A DNA stretch of 64,000 nt from Streptomyces sp. GESEQ-4 (GTDB lineage Bacteria; Actinomycetota; Actinomycetes; Streptomycetales; Streptomycetaceae): the NCBI RefSeq assembly GCF_017948455.1, contig NZ_JAFFSU010000014.1, forward strand, positions 186,001-250,000, in the 5' to 3' direction. The position numbers were made by a program, and so were the translations under genes. Below, piece by piece: positions 26,935-35,429 of this stretch. The notes below the pieces were generated by a model. That model was given only the letters and a program-made list of their open reading frames with translations, was not told where the DNA came from and did not search any database. Position 1 is the first letter of the stretch. Each line of letters begins with the position of its first letter.

Positions 26935-28074
26935 GTGTCCGCAGTCTCCGACCCCCCGCCCGTCGCCCGCCACCGCCCTTCCAACGAGTCGCTTCGCGAC
27001 CGCCTTCCTGACTTCCCGTGGGACAAGCTGGCGCCGTACAAGAAGACGGCCGCCGCCCACCCGGACGGCATCGTCGACCTGTCGGTCGGCACCCCGGTCG
27101 ACCCGGTCCCCGAGCTGATCCAGAAAGCGCTGATCGCCGCGGCCGACTCCCCGGGCTATCCGACCGTCTGGGGCACGCCCGAGCTGCGCGACGCGATCAC
27201 CGGCTGGGTGGAGCGCCGGCTGGGCGCCCGCGAGGTCACCCACCACCACGTCCTGCCGATCGTCGGCTCCAAGGAACTGGTCGCCTGGCTCCCGACCCAG
27301 CTGGGCCTCGGCCCCGGCGACCGGGTCGCCTACCCGCGCCTGGCGTACCCGACGTACGAGGTCGGCGCCCGTCTGGCGAGGGCGGAGTACGAGGTGTACG
27401 ACGACCCGACGACGCTGGACCCGGCGAACCTGAAGCTCCTCTGGCTCAACTCGCCCTCCAACCCGACGGGCAAGGTGCTGTCCAAGGCCGAACTGACCCG
27501 GATCGTCGCCTGGGCCCGCGAGCACGGCATCCTGCTCTTCTCCGACGAGTGCTACCTGGAGCTGGGTTGGGAGGCCGACCCGGTCTCGGTCCTGCACCCG
27601 GACGTGAACGGCGGCTCGTACGAGGGCATCGTCGCCGTCCACTCCCTCTCCAAGCGCTCCAACCTGGCGGGCTACCGAGCGGCCTTCCTCGCCGGCGACC
27701 CGGAGGTCCTCGGCCCTCTCCTGGAGATCCGCAAGCACGGCGGCATGATGACCTCCGCGCCCACCCAGGCCGCTGTGATCGCCGCCCTCTCCGACGACGA
27801 GCACGTCCGCATCCAGCGCGACCGCTACGCCGCCCGCCGCGAGTCCCTCCGCACCGCCCTCCTCACCCACGGCTTCCGCATCGAACACAGCGAGGCCAGC
27901 CTCTACCTCTGGGCCACCAGAGACGAGTCCTGCTGGGACACCCTCGCCCACCTCGCCACCCTCGGCATCCTGGTCGCACCGGGCGACTTCTACGGCGAGG
28001 CAGGCGAAAGGTTCGTACGAGTGGCTCTGACAGCGACGGACGAAAGGGTACGGGCGGCGGTACAGCGCCTCTGA
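26935..28074 (+). CDS. dapC: Succinyldiaminopimelate transaminase (DapC)
   Basis: 379-residue fold-type I PLP aminotransferase that converts N-succinyl-2-amino-6-ketopimelate to succinyl-diaminopimelate in lysine and cell-wall precursor synthesis. The start is the GTG at 26935. YPTVWGTPELRDAI, WLNSPSNPTGKV, FSDECYLELGW and the PLP lysine in HSLSKRSN (Lys240) are visible; the arginine in GERFVRVALTATDERV binds the carboxylate. The specific DapC call is supported by its place next to fdxA and by the dapE gene 2 kb downstream. Confidence 0.9.
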   Translation: MSAVSDPPPVARHRPSNESLRDRLPDFPWDKLAPYKKTAAAHPDGIVDLSVGTPVDPVPELIQKALIAAADSPGYPTVWGTPELRDAITGWVERRLGAREVTHHHVLPIVGSKELVAWLPTQLGLGPGDRVAYPRLAYPTYEVGARLARAEYEVYDDPTTLDPANLKLLWLNSPSNPTGKVLSKAELTRIVAWAREHGILLFSDECYLELGWEADPVSVLHPDVNGGSYEGIVAVHSLSKRSNLAGYRAAFLAGDPEVLGPLLEIRKHGGMMTSAPTQAAVIAALSDDEHVRIQRDRYAARRESLRTALLTHGFRIEHSEASLYLWATRDESCWDTLAHLATLGILVAPGDFYGEAGERFVRVALTATDERVRAAVQRL

Positions 28075-28184
28075 GAGGCATGGCTGTGGGCAATCGTTCC
28101 GCAGGGCGGAACGGGTGGGCACAGCCTGCAGCGCCGGGCACCGGCTGAACACGCCCCAGCCCTTGCCGACGTAGACACGCAAAA

Positions 28185-28221
28185 GCGACGGGGCCCAGGA
28201 AACGTCCCTGGACCCCGTCGC
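28185..28221 (-). terminator. Terminator between convergent dapC and exported-protein gene
   Basis: 15-bp stem with one mismatch (28185-28199 with 28207-28221) and a 7-nt loop. On the minus strand it is followed by TTTT, a classical intrinsic terminator for the exported-protein gene; it can also stop dapC transcription. Confidence 0.8.
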
Positions 28222-28237
28222 GGCCAAACCCAGGCGG

Positions 28238-28687
28238 TTAGCCGATCGGCAGGCCCTTCACAGGCACGGACGGCGCAGCCGGCAGCCCACCCTGCGTGAG
28301 GGACCCCGTCGACACGCCACTGTCCGCCGCCGCAGCGGTCGCGTCACCGAGAAGGGCCCCGGCAGAACCGGCCGCGTCCCCGGCGGTCTTCTGCGCCGCC
28401 GGCGTCGCCTTCTTGACCGCCTTGCCGCCGGTCTTGCCCGCGGCCGGCACCGCGTTCTTGACCGCGTTGCTGCCGGCTTCACCCGCGAGCCCGGTGACGT
28501 GCTGCGCCGCACCGTCGACGCTGTCGCCGACGCTCGCCCCGTCCAGGGCGGTCAGCCCGCCGAGGTTCGGGGTGGCCGGCAGTTCGGGGGCCGCGCTGGC
28601 GGAGCCGGCCGCACCGACCCCGGCTGCCGCTCCCGCTGCGACGAGCAGCGCGGTACGGGCGATCCGGCGGGTCAGGGGGAGGGACAT
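28238..28687 (-). CDS. Exported Ala/Gly/Thr-rich protein of unknown function
   Basis: 149 residues with a clear Sec signal (MSLPLTRRIARTALLV, then Ala/Gly-rich core, cleavage near ASA/AP at 32). The mature part is low-complexity: Ala, Gly, Lys and Thr in a helical pattern (GKTGGKAVKKATPAAQKTAG). There is no cysteine in the mature protein and no enzyme motif. The ribosome site AAAGGAG precedes the ATG. A probable promoter about 185 bp upstream leaves an unusually long leader. Probably cell-wall associated (inference). Confidence 0.82.
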   Translation of the reverse strand: MSLPLTRRIARTALLVAAGAAAGVGAAGSASAAPELPATPNLGGLTALDGASVGDSVDGAAQHVTGLAGEAGSNAVKNAVPAAGKTGGKAVKKATPAAQKTAGDAAGSAGALLGDATAAAADSGVSTGSLTQGGLPAAPSVPVKGLPIG

Positions 28688-29041
28688 AATGCTCCTTTGA
28701 CGGGAGAGAACGTTGGAGTGTCCGACCTTGCCCGGCAGTTGATCCCCCTCCGCGACCGACTGGCCGTCGGCCTGCGGTGGTTGACCGAGCGGGCTCGGAC
28801 GCAGTGACTACCGCTCGAAGCCCGCGAAGGTTGCGGCGGGACAACGTAAAGAGTTGGCAATGCGTCGCATTATCGGCTGCGGATAAAAACGGGCAAACGG
28901 GTGCCCCGCTCAAAACTCTGCCGAATCCTTACAGCCCTTTGTCCTCAAGGGATTTGGCGGATACGAGGGTGACGGCGCGAAAACCTGAGCACACCGTCGC
29001 CCGGGCGTGCCGCGCATAACTCCCGCGGGTGACCTGCCGTA
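28688..29041. promoter_or_regulatory. Intergenic region with minus-strand promoter and 5' leader
   Basis: 354 bp without a gene. On the minus strand TTGCCC (28891-28896) and GATAAT (28869-28874) are separated by 16 bp, a good housekeeping promoter. Transcription from it would start near 28862 and give a leader of about 175 nt ahead of the exported-protein gene. I looked for c-di-AMP (ydaO) riboswitch motifs in this leader and did not recognise any. Confidence 0.55.
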
Positions 29042-30040
29042 CTACTGCGCGGTCACGACTCGGACCGAGTCGGCCGTGTCCGCCGTGCCCTTCTCCGCAC
29101 CGGCGGCGCCCGCGCCGACCTCCGGCCGCCACCGGCTGTCCGTGTTCCCGGCGGTCCACACCCGCCCGGCGTAGGAGACGCGTTCGATATGGAGCTCGGA
29201 GGCGTTGGCCACGGCCCAGTGCGCCAGCTGCCAGCCGCGCTGCGTCAGGCTGCGCCGGGTGCCGTCGTCGGAGTCGTCGGAGTCGTCGGTCACGGGCAGT
29301 GTCAGAGTCCGTCCGTTGCTCTCGACGCTCGGGGAGGACGTGGGCGTCGCCGCCGCCGCGTCGCTCACCACCGCGCCGGCCGGCTCCAGCTCCTCGCCGC
29401 CGAAGTCCCGGGCGAACGCGGACCGTACCGCCTCGGTCCCTTCCGCGGGGGTGGCCCCCGGGCGTCCCGCACAGGTCAGGGTGGCCGCCGAGCGTCCGGT
29501 GAGAGCGGCGGCGAGCAGCGCGGCGTCCGGCTCGTGCTTGGCGTAGGCGTCCGGAAAGCCGCTGCGCTGCACGCGCTGCGCGGCCACGGTGAGCGGGAGG
29601 CGGGTGTAGTCGGGGACCTTGACCAGATGCTCGTAGAACTTGTCCGCCGCGTACGTCGGGTCCATGATCTGCTTCTGCGTGCCCCAGCCCTGCGAGGGCC
29701 GCTGCTGGAACAGGCCGAGCGAGTCCCGGTCGCCGTGGTCGATGTTGCGCAGTGCCGACTCCTGGATCGCGGTCGCCAGCGCGATCGCCACCGCCCGCTC
29801 GGGCACGCCGCGCGCGGTGCCGACGGCGGTGATCGTCGCCGCGTTCACCGCCTGCTCGGGCGTGAACTCGTACGTCGTCCCGTCGCCTTGGTCCGACACC
29901 ACCTTGCAACCCGGTGTGCCGGTACCGCCGGTGATGTACTGCATCACGAGATAACCGGCGAGGGACATCAGGACCACGAAGGCCGCCCCGAAACGGAAGA
30001 GGCGGCCGCGGCGTCGTCGAGTAGGGGATGGCGCTGGCAT
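29042..30040 (-). CDS. Membrane-anchored lytic-transglycosylase-like protein
   Basis: 332 residues from the ATG at 30040: a basic N-terminus (TRRRRGRLFRFG) and one transmembrane helix (about 17-37), then an external domain. AIALATAIQESALRNIDHGD and SLGLFQQRPSQGWGT match the lysozyme-like fold of transglycosylases, with Glu in QES the likely catalytic acid. A Thr/Ser/Asp-rich segment (DDSDDSDDG) links to a short C-terminal domain. Probably cuts peptidoglycan outside the cell; relatives are sometimes misnamed heavy metal transporters. The long frame running upstream through dapE is a shadow. Divergent from dapE. Confidence 0.8.
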   Translation of the reverse strand: MPAPSPTRRRRGRLFRFGAAFVVLMSLAGYLVMQYITGGTGTPGCKVVSDQGDGTTYEFTPEQAVNAATITAVGTARGVPERAVAIALATAIQESALRNIDHGDRDSLGLFQQRPSQGWGTQKQIMDPTYAADKFYEHLVKVPDYTRLPLTVAAQRVQRSGFPDAYAKHEPDAALLAAALTGRSAATLTCAGRPGATPAEGTEAVRSAFARDFGGEELEPAGAVVSDAAAATPTSSPSVESNGRTLTLPVTDDSDDSDDGTRRSLTQRGWQLAHWAVANASELHIERVSYAGRVWTAGNTDSRWRPEVGAGAAGAEKGTADTADSVRVVTAQ

Positions 30041-30111
30041 TCCTACAAGGTAGCTGAGGTTACTGGGGGGTATGGGTCCGGTGGGGAAAGTGGGCGGAAG
30101 GCCTGGCGCGT

Positions 30112-30117
30112 TAGGGT
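30112..30117 (+). promoter_or_regulatory. Candidate leaderless -10 box (dapE)
   Basis: TAGGGT, then 7 nt, then the dapE ATG at 30125; the same box and spacing as at mshB. Confidence 0.5.
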
Positions 30118-30124
30118 CGAGTCC

Positions 30125-31204
30125 ATGGCCGATACCCTGCTTGACCTCACGTTGGACGCCGCGCGGCTGACCGCGCAGCTCGTCGACTTCCCCTCGGAGA
30201 GCGGCACCGAGAAGCCCCTCGCCGACGCGATCGAGGCCGCTCTGCGCGCCCTGCCGCACCTGACGGTCGAGCGGTACGGCAACAACGTCGTCGCCCGTAC
30301 GAACCTGGGCCGCGCCGAGCGCGTGATCCTCGCCGGCCACATCGACACGGTGCCGATCGCCGAGAACGTCCCGTCGCGGCTGGACGAGGACGGCGTCCTG
30401 TGGGGCTGCGGGACCTGTGACATGAAGTCGGGCGTCGCGGTCCAGCTGCGCATCGCGGCCACCGTCCCCTCCCCGAACCGCGACCTGACCTTCGTCTTCT
30501 ACGACAACGAAGAGGTGGCGGCGGAGCTCAACGGTCTCAAGCACGTGGCCGAGGCGCGCCCCGATTGGCTGGAGGGCGACTTCGCCGTGCTCCTTGAGCC
30601 GTCGGACGGGCAGGTCGAGGGCGGCTGCCAGGGCACCTTGCGGATGCTGCTGAGGACGAGCGGCGAGCGGGCCCACTCCGCGCGCAGCTGGATGGGCTCG
30701 AACGCGATCCACGCGGCGGCCCCGATCCTGGCGCGGCTGGCGGCCTACGAGCCGCGCTACCCGGTGATCGACGGCCTGGAGTACCGCGAGGGCCTGAACG
30801 CGGTGGGCATCTCGGGCGGCGTCGCCGGAAACGTCATTCCGGACGAATGTGTCGTCACCGTCAACTTCCGCTACGCACCGGACCGCACGGAGGAGGAGGC
30901 GATCGCCCACGTCCACGAGGTGTTCGCGGACTGCGGGGTGACCGAATTCGTGGTGGACGACCACAGCGGCGGCGCCCTCCCCGGCCTCTCCCATCCGGCG
31001 GCCGCGGCCTTCATCGAGGCGGTCGGCGGCACCCCGATGCCCAAGTACGGCTGGACGGACGTCTCCCGTTTCAGCGCCCTGGGTGTCCCCGCGGTGAACT
31101 ACGGCCCGGGGAACCCGCACTTGGCCCACAAGCGTGACGAGCGCGTGGAGACGGCGAAGATCCTGGCGGGGGAGAAGCGTCTGAAGGCCTGGCTGACGGC
31201 GTGA
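30125..31204 (+). CDS. dapE: Succinyl-diaminopimelate desuccinylase (DapE)
   Basis: 359-residue M20-family zinc hydrolase that releases succinate to give LL-diaminopimelate, the step after DapC. Metal ligands are visible in ILAGHIDTVP (His), WGCGTCDMKSG (Asp) and FYDNEEVAAE (the Glu pair, one being the catalytic base); the last His lies near the C-terminus in PHLAHKRDERVE. The start ATG at 30125 follows a TAGGGT box and lacks a ribosome site, so the mRNA is probably leaderless. Confidence 0.93.
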   Translation: MADTLLDLTLDAARLTAQLVDFPSESGTEKPLADAIEAALRALPHLTVERYGNNVVARTNLGRAERVILAGHIDTVPIAENVPSRLDEDGVLWGCGTCDMKSGVAVQLRIAATVPSPNRDLTFVFYDNEEVAAELNGLKHVAEARPDWLEGDFAVLLEPSDGQVEGGCQGTLRMLLRTSGERAHSARSWMGSNAIHAAAPILARLAAYEPRYPVIDGLEYREGLNAVGISGGVAGNVIPDECVVTVNFRYAPDRTEEEAIAHVHEVFADCGVTEFVVDDHSGGALPGLSHPAAAAFIEAVGGTPMPKYGWTDVSRFSALGVPAVNYGPGNPHLAHKRDERVETAKILAGEKRLKAWLTA

Positions 31205-31304
31205 CGACGCGGCGGATGCGGGCGGCGGACATGCCGATGTCCCCCGTCCGTAACCAGCCTGGATCTACGCTGAGGTGGAAAGACCGCAAGCGGAGGGAGC
31301 GCAC

Positions 31305-32063
31305 ATGGCTACCGGGAACCCCGAGGGCAAGAAGCAGCCACCTCAGGAGCAGCGCCTGGGACCGGTCCTCCGACGGCGGGGTCAGGTCACGGCGAGCACG
31401 ACCGACCAGCGGCTGCTGGACGCCGGCGGCCCCTCGGACTGGGTCCACACCGACCCCTGGCGCGTCCTGCGCATCCAGTCGGAGTTCATCGAAGGCTTCG
31501 GCACCCTCGCCGAACTCCCGCCCGCGATCAGCGTCTTCGGCTCCGCCCGTACGCCCGTGGACTCACCGGAGTACGACGCGGGCGTCCGCCTGGGTCGCGG
31601 CCTGGTGGAGGCCGGCTGGGCGGTCATCACGGGCGGCGGCCCCGGCGCCATGGAGGCAGCCAACAAGGGCGCATGCGAGGCCAAGGGCATCTCCGTCGGC
31701 CTGGGCATCGAGCTCCCCTTCGAACAGGGCCTCAACCCCTACGTCGACATCGGCCTCAACTTCCGCTACTTCTTCGTCCGGAAGATGATGTTCGTCAAGT
31801 ACGCCCAGGGCTTCGTGGTCCTCCCCGGCGGCCTGGGCACCCTCGACGAACTCTTCGAGGCCCTCACCCTCGTCCAGACCCAGAAGGTCACCCGCTTCCC
31901 CATCGTCCTCTTCGGCAGCGCCTACTGGGGCGGCCTCATCGACTGGCTCACCAACACCCTCATCGCCCAGGGCAAGGCCTCCGAAAAGGACCTCATGCTC
32001 TTCCACGTGACGGACGACGTGGACGAGGCGGTGGCGCTGGTGTCGAAGGAGGCGGGACGGTAG
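31305..32063 (+). CDS. LOG-family (TIGR00730) Rossmann-fold nucleotide hydrolase
   Basis: 252 residues. The ATG at 31305 with GGAGGGAG 6 nt before it is preferred over a GTG at 31275. The core has FGSARTP, GGGPGAMEAANKGA and the diagnostic PGGLGTLDELFE. LOG proteins cleave nucleotide 5'-monophosphates, including cytokinin ribotides, releasing the base. An extra 60-residue basic N-terminus (VLRRRGQVTAST) is typical of the actinobacterial subgroup. I recall the mycobacterial relative close to dapE and folP2, the same neighbours as here. Confidence 0.9.
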   Translation: MATGNPEGKKQPPQEQRLGPVLRRRGQVTASTTDQRLLDAGGPSDWVHTDPWRVLRIQSEFIEGFGTLAELPPAISVFGSARTPVDSPEYDAGVRLGRGLVEAGWAVITGGGPGAMEAANKGACEAKGISVGLGIELPFEQGLNPYVDIGLNFRYFFVRKMMFVKYAQGFVVLPGGLGTLDELFEALTLVQTQKVTRFPIVLFGSAYWGGLIDWLTNTLIAQGKASEKDLMLFHVTDDVDEAVALVSKEAGR

Positions 32064-32067
32064 CGGG

Positions 32068-32242
32068 CTGATTGTCTGAGCCCCTCCGGCGGCTGATGCT
32101 TTCCAGCCCCTCCGGCGTTTGAGGAGCGGGGGTCCGGGGGCTGGCCCCCGAAACGGGGTCGAAGGGGCGGAGCCCCTTCAGGATGGGACGGGTAGGGGCG
32201 GCGGGGGCGAAACAGTATCCATTAGCGGCTCCGCCGCGGGCC
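32068..32242. repeat. Structured GC-rich intergenic repeat element
   Basis: Between convergent LOG and folP2 genes. It contains a direct repeat of AGCCCCTCCGGCG (about 32078-32090 and 32104-32116) and several short perfect hairpins (CGGGGGC-TG-GCCCCCG; GAAGGGGC-GGA-GCCCCTTC). I recall very similar sequences dispersed between genes in other Streptomyces; probably a terminator-like repeat. Confidence 0.65.
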
Positions 32243-33103
32243 CTACGCCAGCCCCCGCCGGGCCACAGCCGGAGCCCGATGCCCAGCGATGGCCGCAACC
32301 ATGTCCAGCACCTGCCGAGTCTCGCCGACCTCATGCACCCGATACACCTGCGCCCCGAGCCACGCGGACACCGCGGTCGTCGCCAACGTCCCCACCACCC
32401 GCTCCTTCACGGGCCGATCCAACGTCTCCCCCACAAAGTCCTTGTTGGACAAGGACACCAACACCGGCCACCCCGTCCCGACCATCTCCCCGAGCCGCCG
32501 CGTCGCCTCAAGACTGTGCCGCGTGTTCTTCCCGAAGTCATGCCCAGGATCGATCATCACCGACTCCCGAGGCACCCCCAGCGACACCGCCCGCTCAGCC
32601 AGCCCCACGGTCACCCGCAGAATGTCGGCCATGACATCGTCGTACGTCACCCGATGCGGCCGCGTCCGCGGCTGAGCCCCACCCGCGTGCGTGCACACCA
32701 GCCCAACCCGGTACCGCGCCGCAACCTCCGCGAGCCGCGGATCGACCCCGCCCCACGCGTCGTTCAGCACATCCGCCCCGGCCTCGCACACCGCCTCCCC
32801 GACGTCGTGCCGCCACGTGTCCACGCTGATGATCACGTCCGGGAAGCGCCGCCGCACCTCCGCCACGAAGCCGACCGTCCGCCGTGCCTCCTCCTCGGCC
32901 GACACCTCTTCGCCCGGCCCCGCCTTGACCCCGCCGATGTCGATGATCGCAGCACCCTCTGACACCGCCTGCTCCACGCGCGCGAGGGCGGGCTCGTCAC
33001 GGAAGGTGGCCCCCTGGTCGTAGAAGGAGTCCGGGGTCCGGTTCACGATCGCCATGATCACCGGCTCGTGCGGCCCGAATTCCCGCCTGCCCAGCCTGAG
33101 CAT
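32243..33103 (-). CDS. folP2: FolP2-type dihydropteroate synthase homologue (catalytic loop diverged)
   Basis: 286 residues with the DHPS TIM-barrel fold: IMAIVNRTPDSFYDQG (strand 1), IISVDTW, LNDAWGG, MIDPGHDFGKN, VSLSNKDFVGE and the final YRVHEV. But the loop after DIGG reads VKAGPG instead of the S-T-R-P-G that contacts substrate in true DHPS, and SNK replaces the usual S-R-K. This is the pattern of FolP2; the M. tuberculosis FolP2 has been reported to lack DHPS activity. Neighbours (LOG, DivIVA-domain, tagA) match those I recall for the mycobacterial folP2. Its substrate is unknown. Confidence 0.88.
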   Translation of the reverse strand: MLRLGRREFGPHEPVIMAIVNRTPDSFYDQGATFRDEPALARVEQAVSEGAAIIDIGGVKAGPGEEVSAEEEARRTVGFVAEVRRRFPDVIISVDTWRHDVGEAVCEAGADVLNDAWGGVDPRLAEVAARYRVGLVCTHAGGAQPRTRPHRVTYDDVMADILRVTVGLAERAVSLGVPRESVMIDPGHDFGKNTRHSLEATRRLGEMVGTGWPVLVSLSNKDFVGETLDRPVKERVVGTLATTAVSAWLGAQVYRVHEVGETRQVLDMVAAIAGHRAPAVARRGLA

Positions 33104-33241
33104 CCCCTGTGACCTCTCTTAGTGCTTCCCTGGTACATCCAGGCTTTGGGCCGCCTGCGACCCCGACTGTCAGACTCGCATGGCACGATCGGACCCTGAT
33201 ACACCCGACACATCCGACCGATCTCGTGGGGACCCTCAGCG

Positions 33242-33589
33242 ATGGTTATGTTCTTGTTCCTGGTCGTCGCGCTCGCCGTGGTCGTCGCCGCGGTGACCCT
33301 CGCCGTGCTGGGCGGCGGCGAGAACGGCCCGCTGCCCGAGGTCGCCCCCGAGCGCCTCCAGGACCCGCTGCCGCTGGACCGCCCGGTCAGCCGCGGCGAC
33401 GTGGAGGGCCTCCGCTTCCCGCTCGCCGCCCGCGGCTACCGCATGGCCGACGTGGACGACGCCCTCAGCCGCCTCGGCGCGGAGCTGGCCGAGCGCGACG
33501 CCCGTATCGCCGACCTGGAGTCCGCACTGGCCGGCGCGCAGGCCGCCCGCCACTCCATGGACAAACACGCCGAGGGGAACCAGCAGTGA
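33242..33589 (+). CDS. Small membrane protein with DivIVA-like domain
   Basis: 115 residues: one N-terminal transmembrane helix (about 2-24), a linker, then FPLAARGYRMADVDDALSRL, the RGY-x4-VD-x2-L signature of DivIVA N-terminal domains, and a short coiled coil (AELAERDARIADLESALAG). Likely membrane-attached and able to self-associate or to mark curved membrane. Two ATGs (33242, 33248) are close; the first is used. The stop overlaps the tagA start (GTGA). Confidence 0.85.
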   Translation: MVMFLFLVVALAVVVAAVTLAVLGGGENGPLPEVAPERLQDPLPLDRPVSRGDVEGLRFPLAARGYRMADVDDALSRLGAELAERDARIADLESALAGAQAARHSMDKHAEGNQQ

Positions 33590-34221
33590 GCGAGGGCCAG
33601 GCCGTCGCCGGCCCGGACGGCGCCCTGCGCTGCCCCTGGGCCCTGTCCACGCCGGACTACGTGACGTACCACGACGAGGAGTGGGGCCGCCCGGTCCACG
33701 GCGACGACGCCCTCTTCGAACGCCTCAGCCTGGAGGCCTTCCAGTCCGGCCTGTCCTGGATCACCATCCTGCGCCGCCGCCCCGGCTTCCGCTCCGCCTT
33801 CGCCGGCTTCGAGATCGCCAAGGTGGCCACCTTCACGGACACCGACAGAGACCGCCTCCTCGCCGACCCCGGCATCATCCGCAACCGCGCCAAGATCGAC
33901 GCAACCCTCTCCAACGCACGCGTGCTGTCCGACTGGCCCCCGGGCGACCTGGACACCCTCATCTGGTCCCACGCCCCGGACCCGACGACCCGCCCCGTCC
34001 CGAAGTCCCTCGCAGACGTCCCGGCGGTCACTCCGGAGTCGACAGCCCTGTCAAAGTCCCTGAAGAAGCGCGGCCTGCGCTTCGTAGGCCCCACAACGGC
34101 CTACGCCCTGATGCAGGCATGCGGCTTGGTGGACGACCACTTGGAATCATGCGTCGCCAGAATCGCCCCTTCAGGGGCGCGGGGAACTGCGCGACCAGCC
34201 CCCACGGACCCGCACACTTAG
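33586..34221 (+). CDS. tag: DNA-3-methyladenine glycosylase I (TagA), C-terminus extended into an intergenic repeat
   Basis: 211 residues from the GTG overlapping the DivIVA-domain gene. It excises 3-methyladenine from DNA. CPWALSTPDYVTYHDEEWGR, ALFERLSLEAFQSGLSWITI and FVGPTTAYALMQACGLVDDH are hallmark regions. The last 18 or so residues after DDHLESC (ARIAPSGARGTARPAP...) are encoded by a copy of the dispersed repeat found at four other places here, so the native stop seems lost and replaced by repeat sequence. The catalytic core is complete. Confidence 0.92.
   Translation: MSEGQAVAGPDGALRCPWALSTPDYVTYHDEEWGRPVHGDDALFERLSLEAFQSGLSWITILRRRPGFRSAFAGFEIAKVATFTDTDRDRLLADPGIIRNRAKIDATLSNARVLSDWPPGDLDTLIWSHAPDPTTRPVPKSLADVPAVTPESTALSKSLKKRGLRFVGPTTAYALMQACGLVDDHLESCVARIAPSGARGTARPAPTDPHT
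34173..34215 (+). repeat. Dispersed intergenic repeat, copy B (inside the tagA 3' end)
   Basis: AGGGGCGCGGGGAACTGCGC followed by GACCAGCCCCCACGGACC: same core as copy A with one or two changes. It is translated as the tagA C-terminus and sits between convergent tagA and enoyl-CoA hydratase genes. Confidence 0.85.
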
Positions 34222-34243
34222 ACGGCGCTTCGGTCCCCCGAAC

Positions 34244-35047
34244 TCACCGGCCCAAATACTTGGGCTGCTCCTTGTTGACGAAGGCCTGCACAGCGATCGC
34301 GTGATCCTCGGAGGAACCGGCCCGCGTCTGCAACTCGTCCTCCTTCTCCAACGTCTCCGCGAGCGAGTGCGACATGCCGAAGGCCACCGCCTCCTTGATC
34401 GCCCCGTAAGCCACCGTCGGCCCCGCCGCCAACGCCCGAGCCGTCTTCTCGGCCTCCGCCCGCAGCTCGGCGGCCGGCACGACCCGGTTCGCGATCCCCA
34501 GCTCGTACGCCTCCTGCGCCTTGATGCTCCGCGGGAAAAGGAGCAGATCGGCGGCGCGCCCGGGCCCGACGACACGCGGCAGCGTCCACGAGATCCCGGA
34601 GTCGGCGGTCAGCGCGACCCCCGCGAACGACGTATTGAAGGCGGCCGAGTCGGCCACGACCCGATAGTCCGCGGCCAGCGCGAACCCGAACCCGGCCCCC
34701 GCCGCGACGCCGTTCACCCCGGCCACCACGGGCTTGCGCATCTCCGTCAGCGCCCGCGCGATGGGGTTGTAGTGCTCCCGCACCGTGGTCATGGTCTGCC
34801 GCGAGCCGGTCTCCCGGTCGGCCGCCAGCAGGCCGATGTGCTCCTTGAGGTCCTGGCCCACGCAGAACGCCCGGTCACCGGCGGAGGTCAGCAGCACGGC
34901 CCGTACGGCGTCGTCGGCGGCGGCCGCCAGCACCGCGTCGCGCAGCGCGACCTTCGTCGCGATGTTCAGCGCGTTCATCGCCTCGGGGCGGTTCAGGGTG
35001 ATCGTCGCGAGCCCGTCGCTGACCTCGTAGAGCACGGTGTCGGCCAT
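34244..35047 (-). CDS. Enoyl-CoA hydratase/isomerase family protein
   Basis: 267 residues, crotonase fold. VLLTSAGDRAFCVGQDLKEH and VAGVNGVAAGAGFGFALAAD supply the oxyanion hole; the second catalytic region is FAGVALTADSGISWTLPRVV, where Asp rather than Glu occupies the family position typical of PaaG/PaaB-like isomerases. Probably acts on unsaturated acyl-CoAs in fatty acid or aromatic degradation; the exact substrate is undetermined. Confidence 0.9.
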   Translation of the reverse strand: MADTVLYEVSDGLATITLNRPEAMNALNIATKVALRDAVLAAAADDAVRAVLLTSAGDRAFCVGQDLKEHIGLLAADRETGSRQTMTTVREHYNPIARALTEMRKPVVAGVNGVAAGAGFGFALAADYRVVADSAAFNTSFAGVALTADSGISWTLPRVVGPGRAADLLLFPRSIKAQEAYELGIANRVVPAAELRAEAEKTARALAAGPTVAYGAIKEAVAFGMSHSLAETLEKEDELQTRAGSSEDHAIAVQAFVNKEQPKYLGR

Positions 35048-35429
35048 GGCGTATCCCCTCCGGTTGCGGCTCCGGCGTACTCGTCGGTACGTCCCTGTCT
35101 GAGGACAGCATGGCGTAGATCACCGATGACGGACCGGAACGGACGTGTGACCTGCGTCAAAGAATTCATGACACGATTCGTGCGGCGGCGGTGGCAGCGG
35201 CGGCGCAGTATCGCAGTCACATCGCCGAATTGAGTGGTTTTGCTCGCGCGCGTTGCCCAAGCGATGCCGACTGATGTTGGTCATCGGGTCCTGAGATGCG
35301 GGATAATGGCTTGGAAGCAATGTGTTCGATGCCGGTGTCGCGTGTCCTGCGCCTTTTGGGCAGGGGCCGCGCATGCCCTCCAGGGCCGTCGGCTTTGACT
35401 ATGAGCTGGTTTCAGGAAGGGGAACGAGC
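35048..35429. promoter_or_regulatory. Divergent region with plus-strand promoter for the DUF3117 gene
   Basis: 382 bp with no gene. GATAAT at 35302-35307 with TTGGTC at 35277-35282 (19-bp spacing, slightly long) is the best housekeeping-type promoter, giving a leader of about 115 nt to the DUF3117 ATG. The stretch 35155-35235 is AT-richer than its surroundings and could hold the hydratase promoter, but I see no clear pair of boxes there. Confidence 0.5.

Noticed and set aside
28688..28862. Possible c-di-AMP (ydaO) riboswitch in the leader of an exported-protein gene
   Set aside because: The conserved motifs of that class were not visible; the protein is not an Rpf or NlpC/P60-type hydrolase.
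31275..31304. GTG start for the LOG protein ten codons upstream
   Set aside because: The ATG at 31305 has a far better ribosome site and the extra residues would overlap that site.
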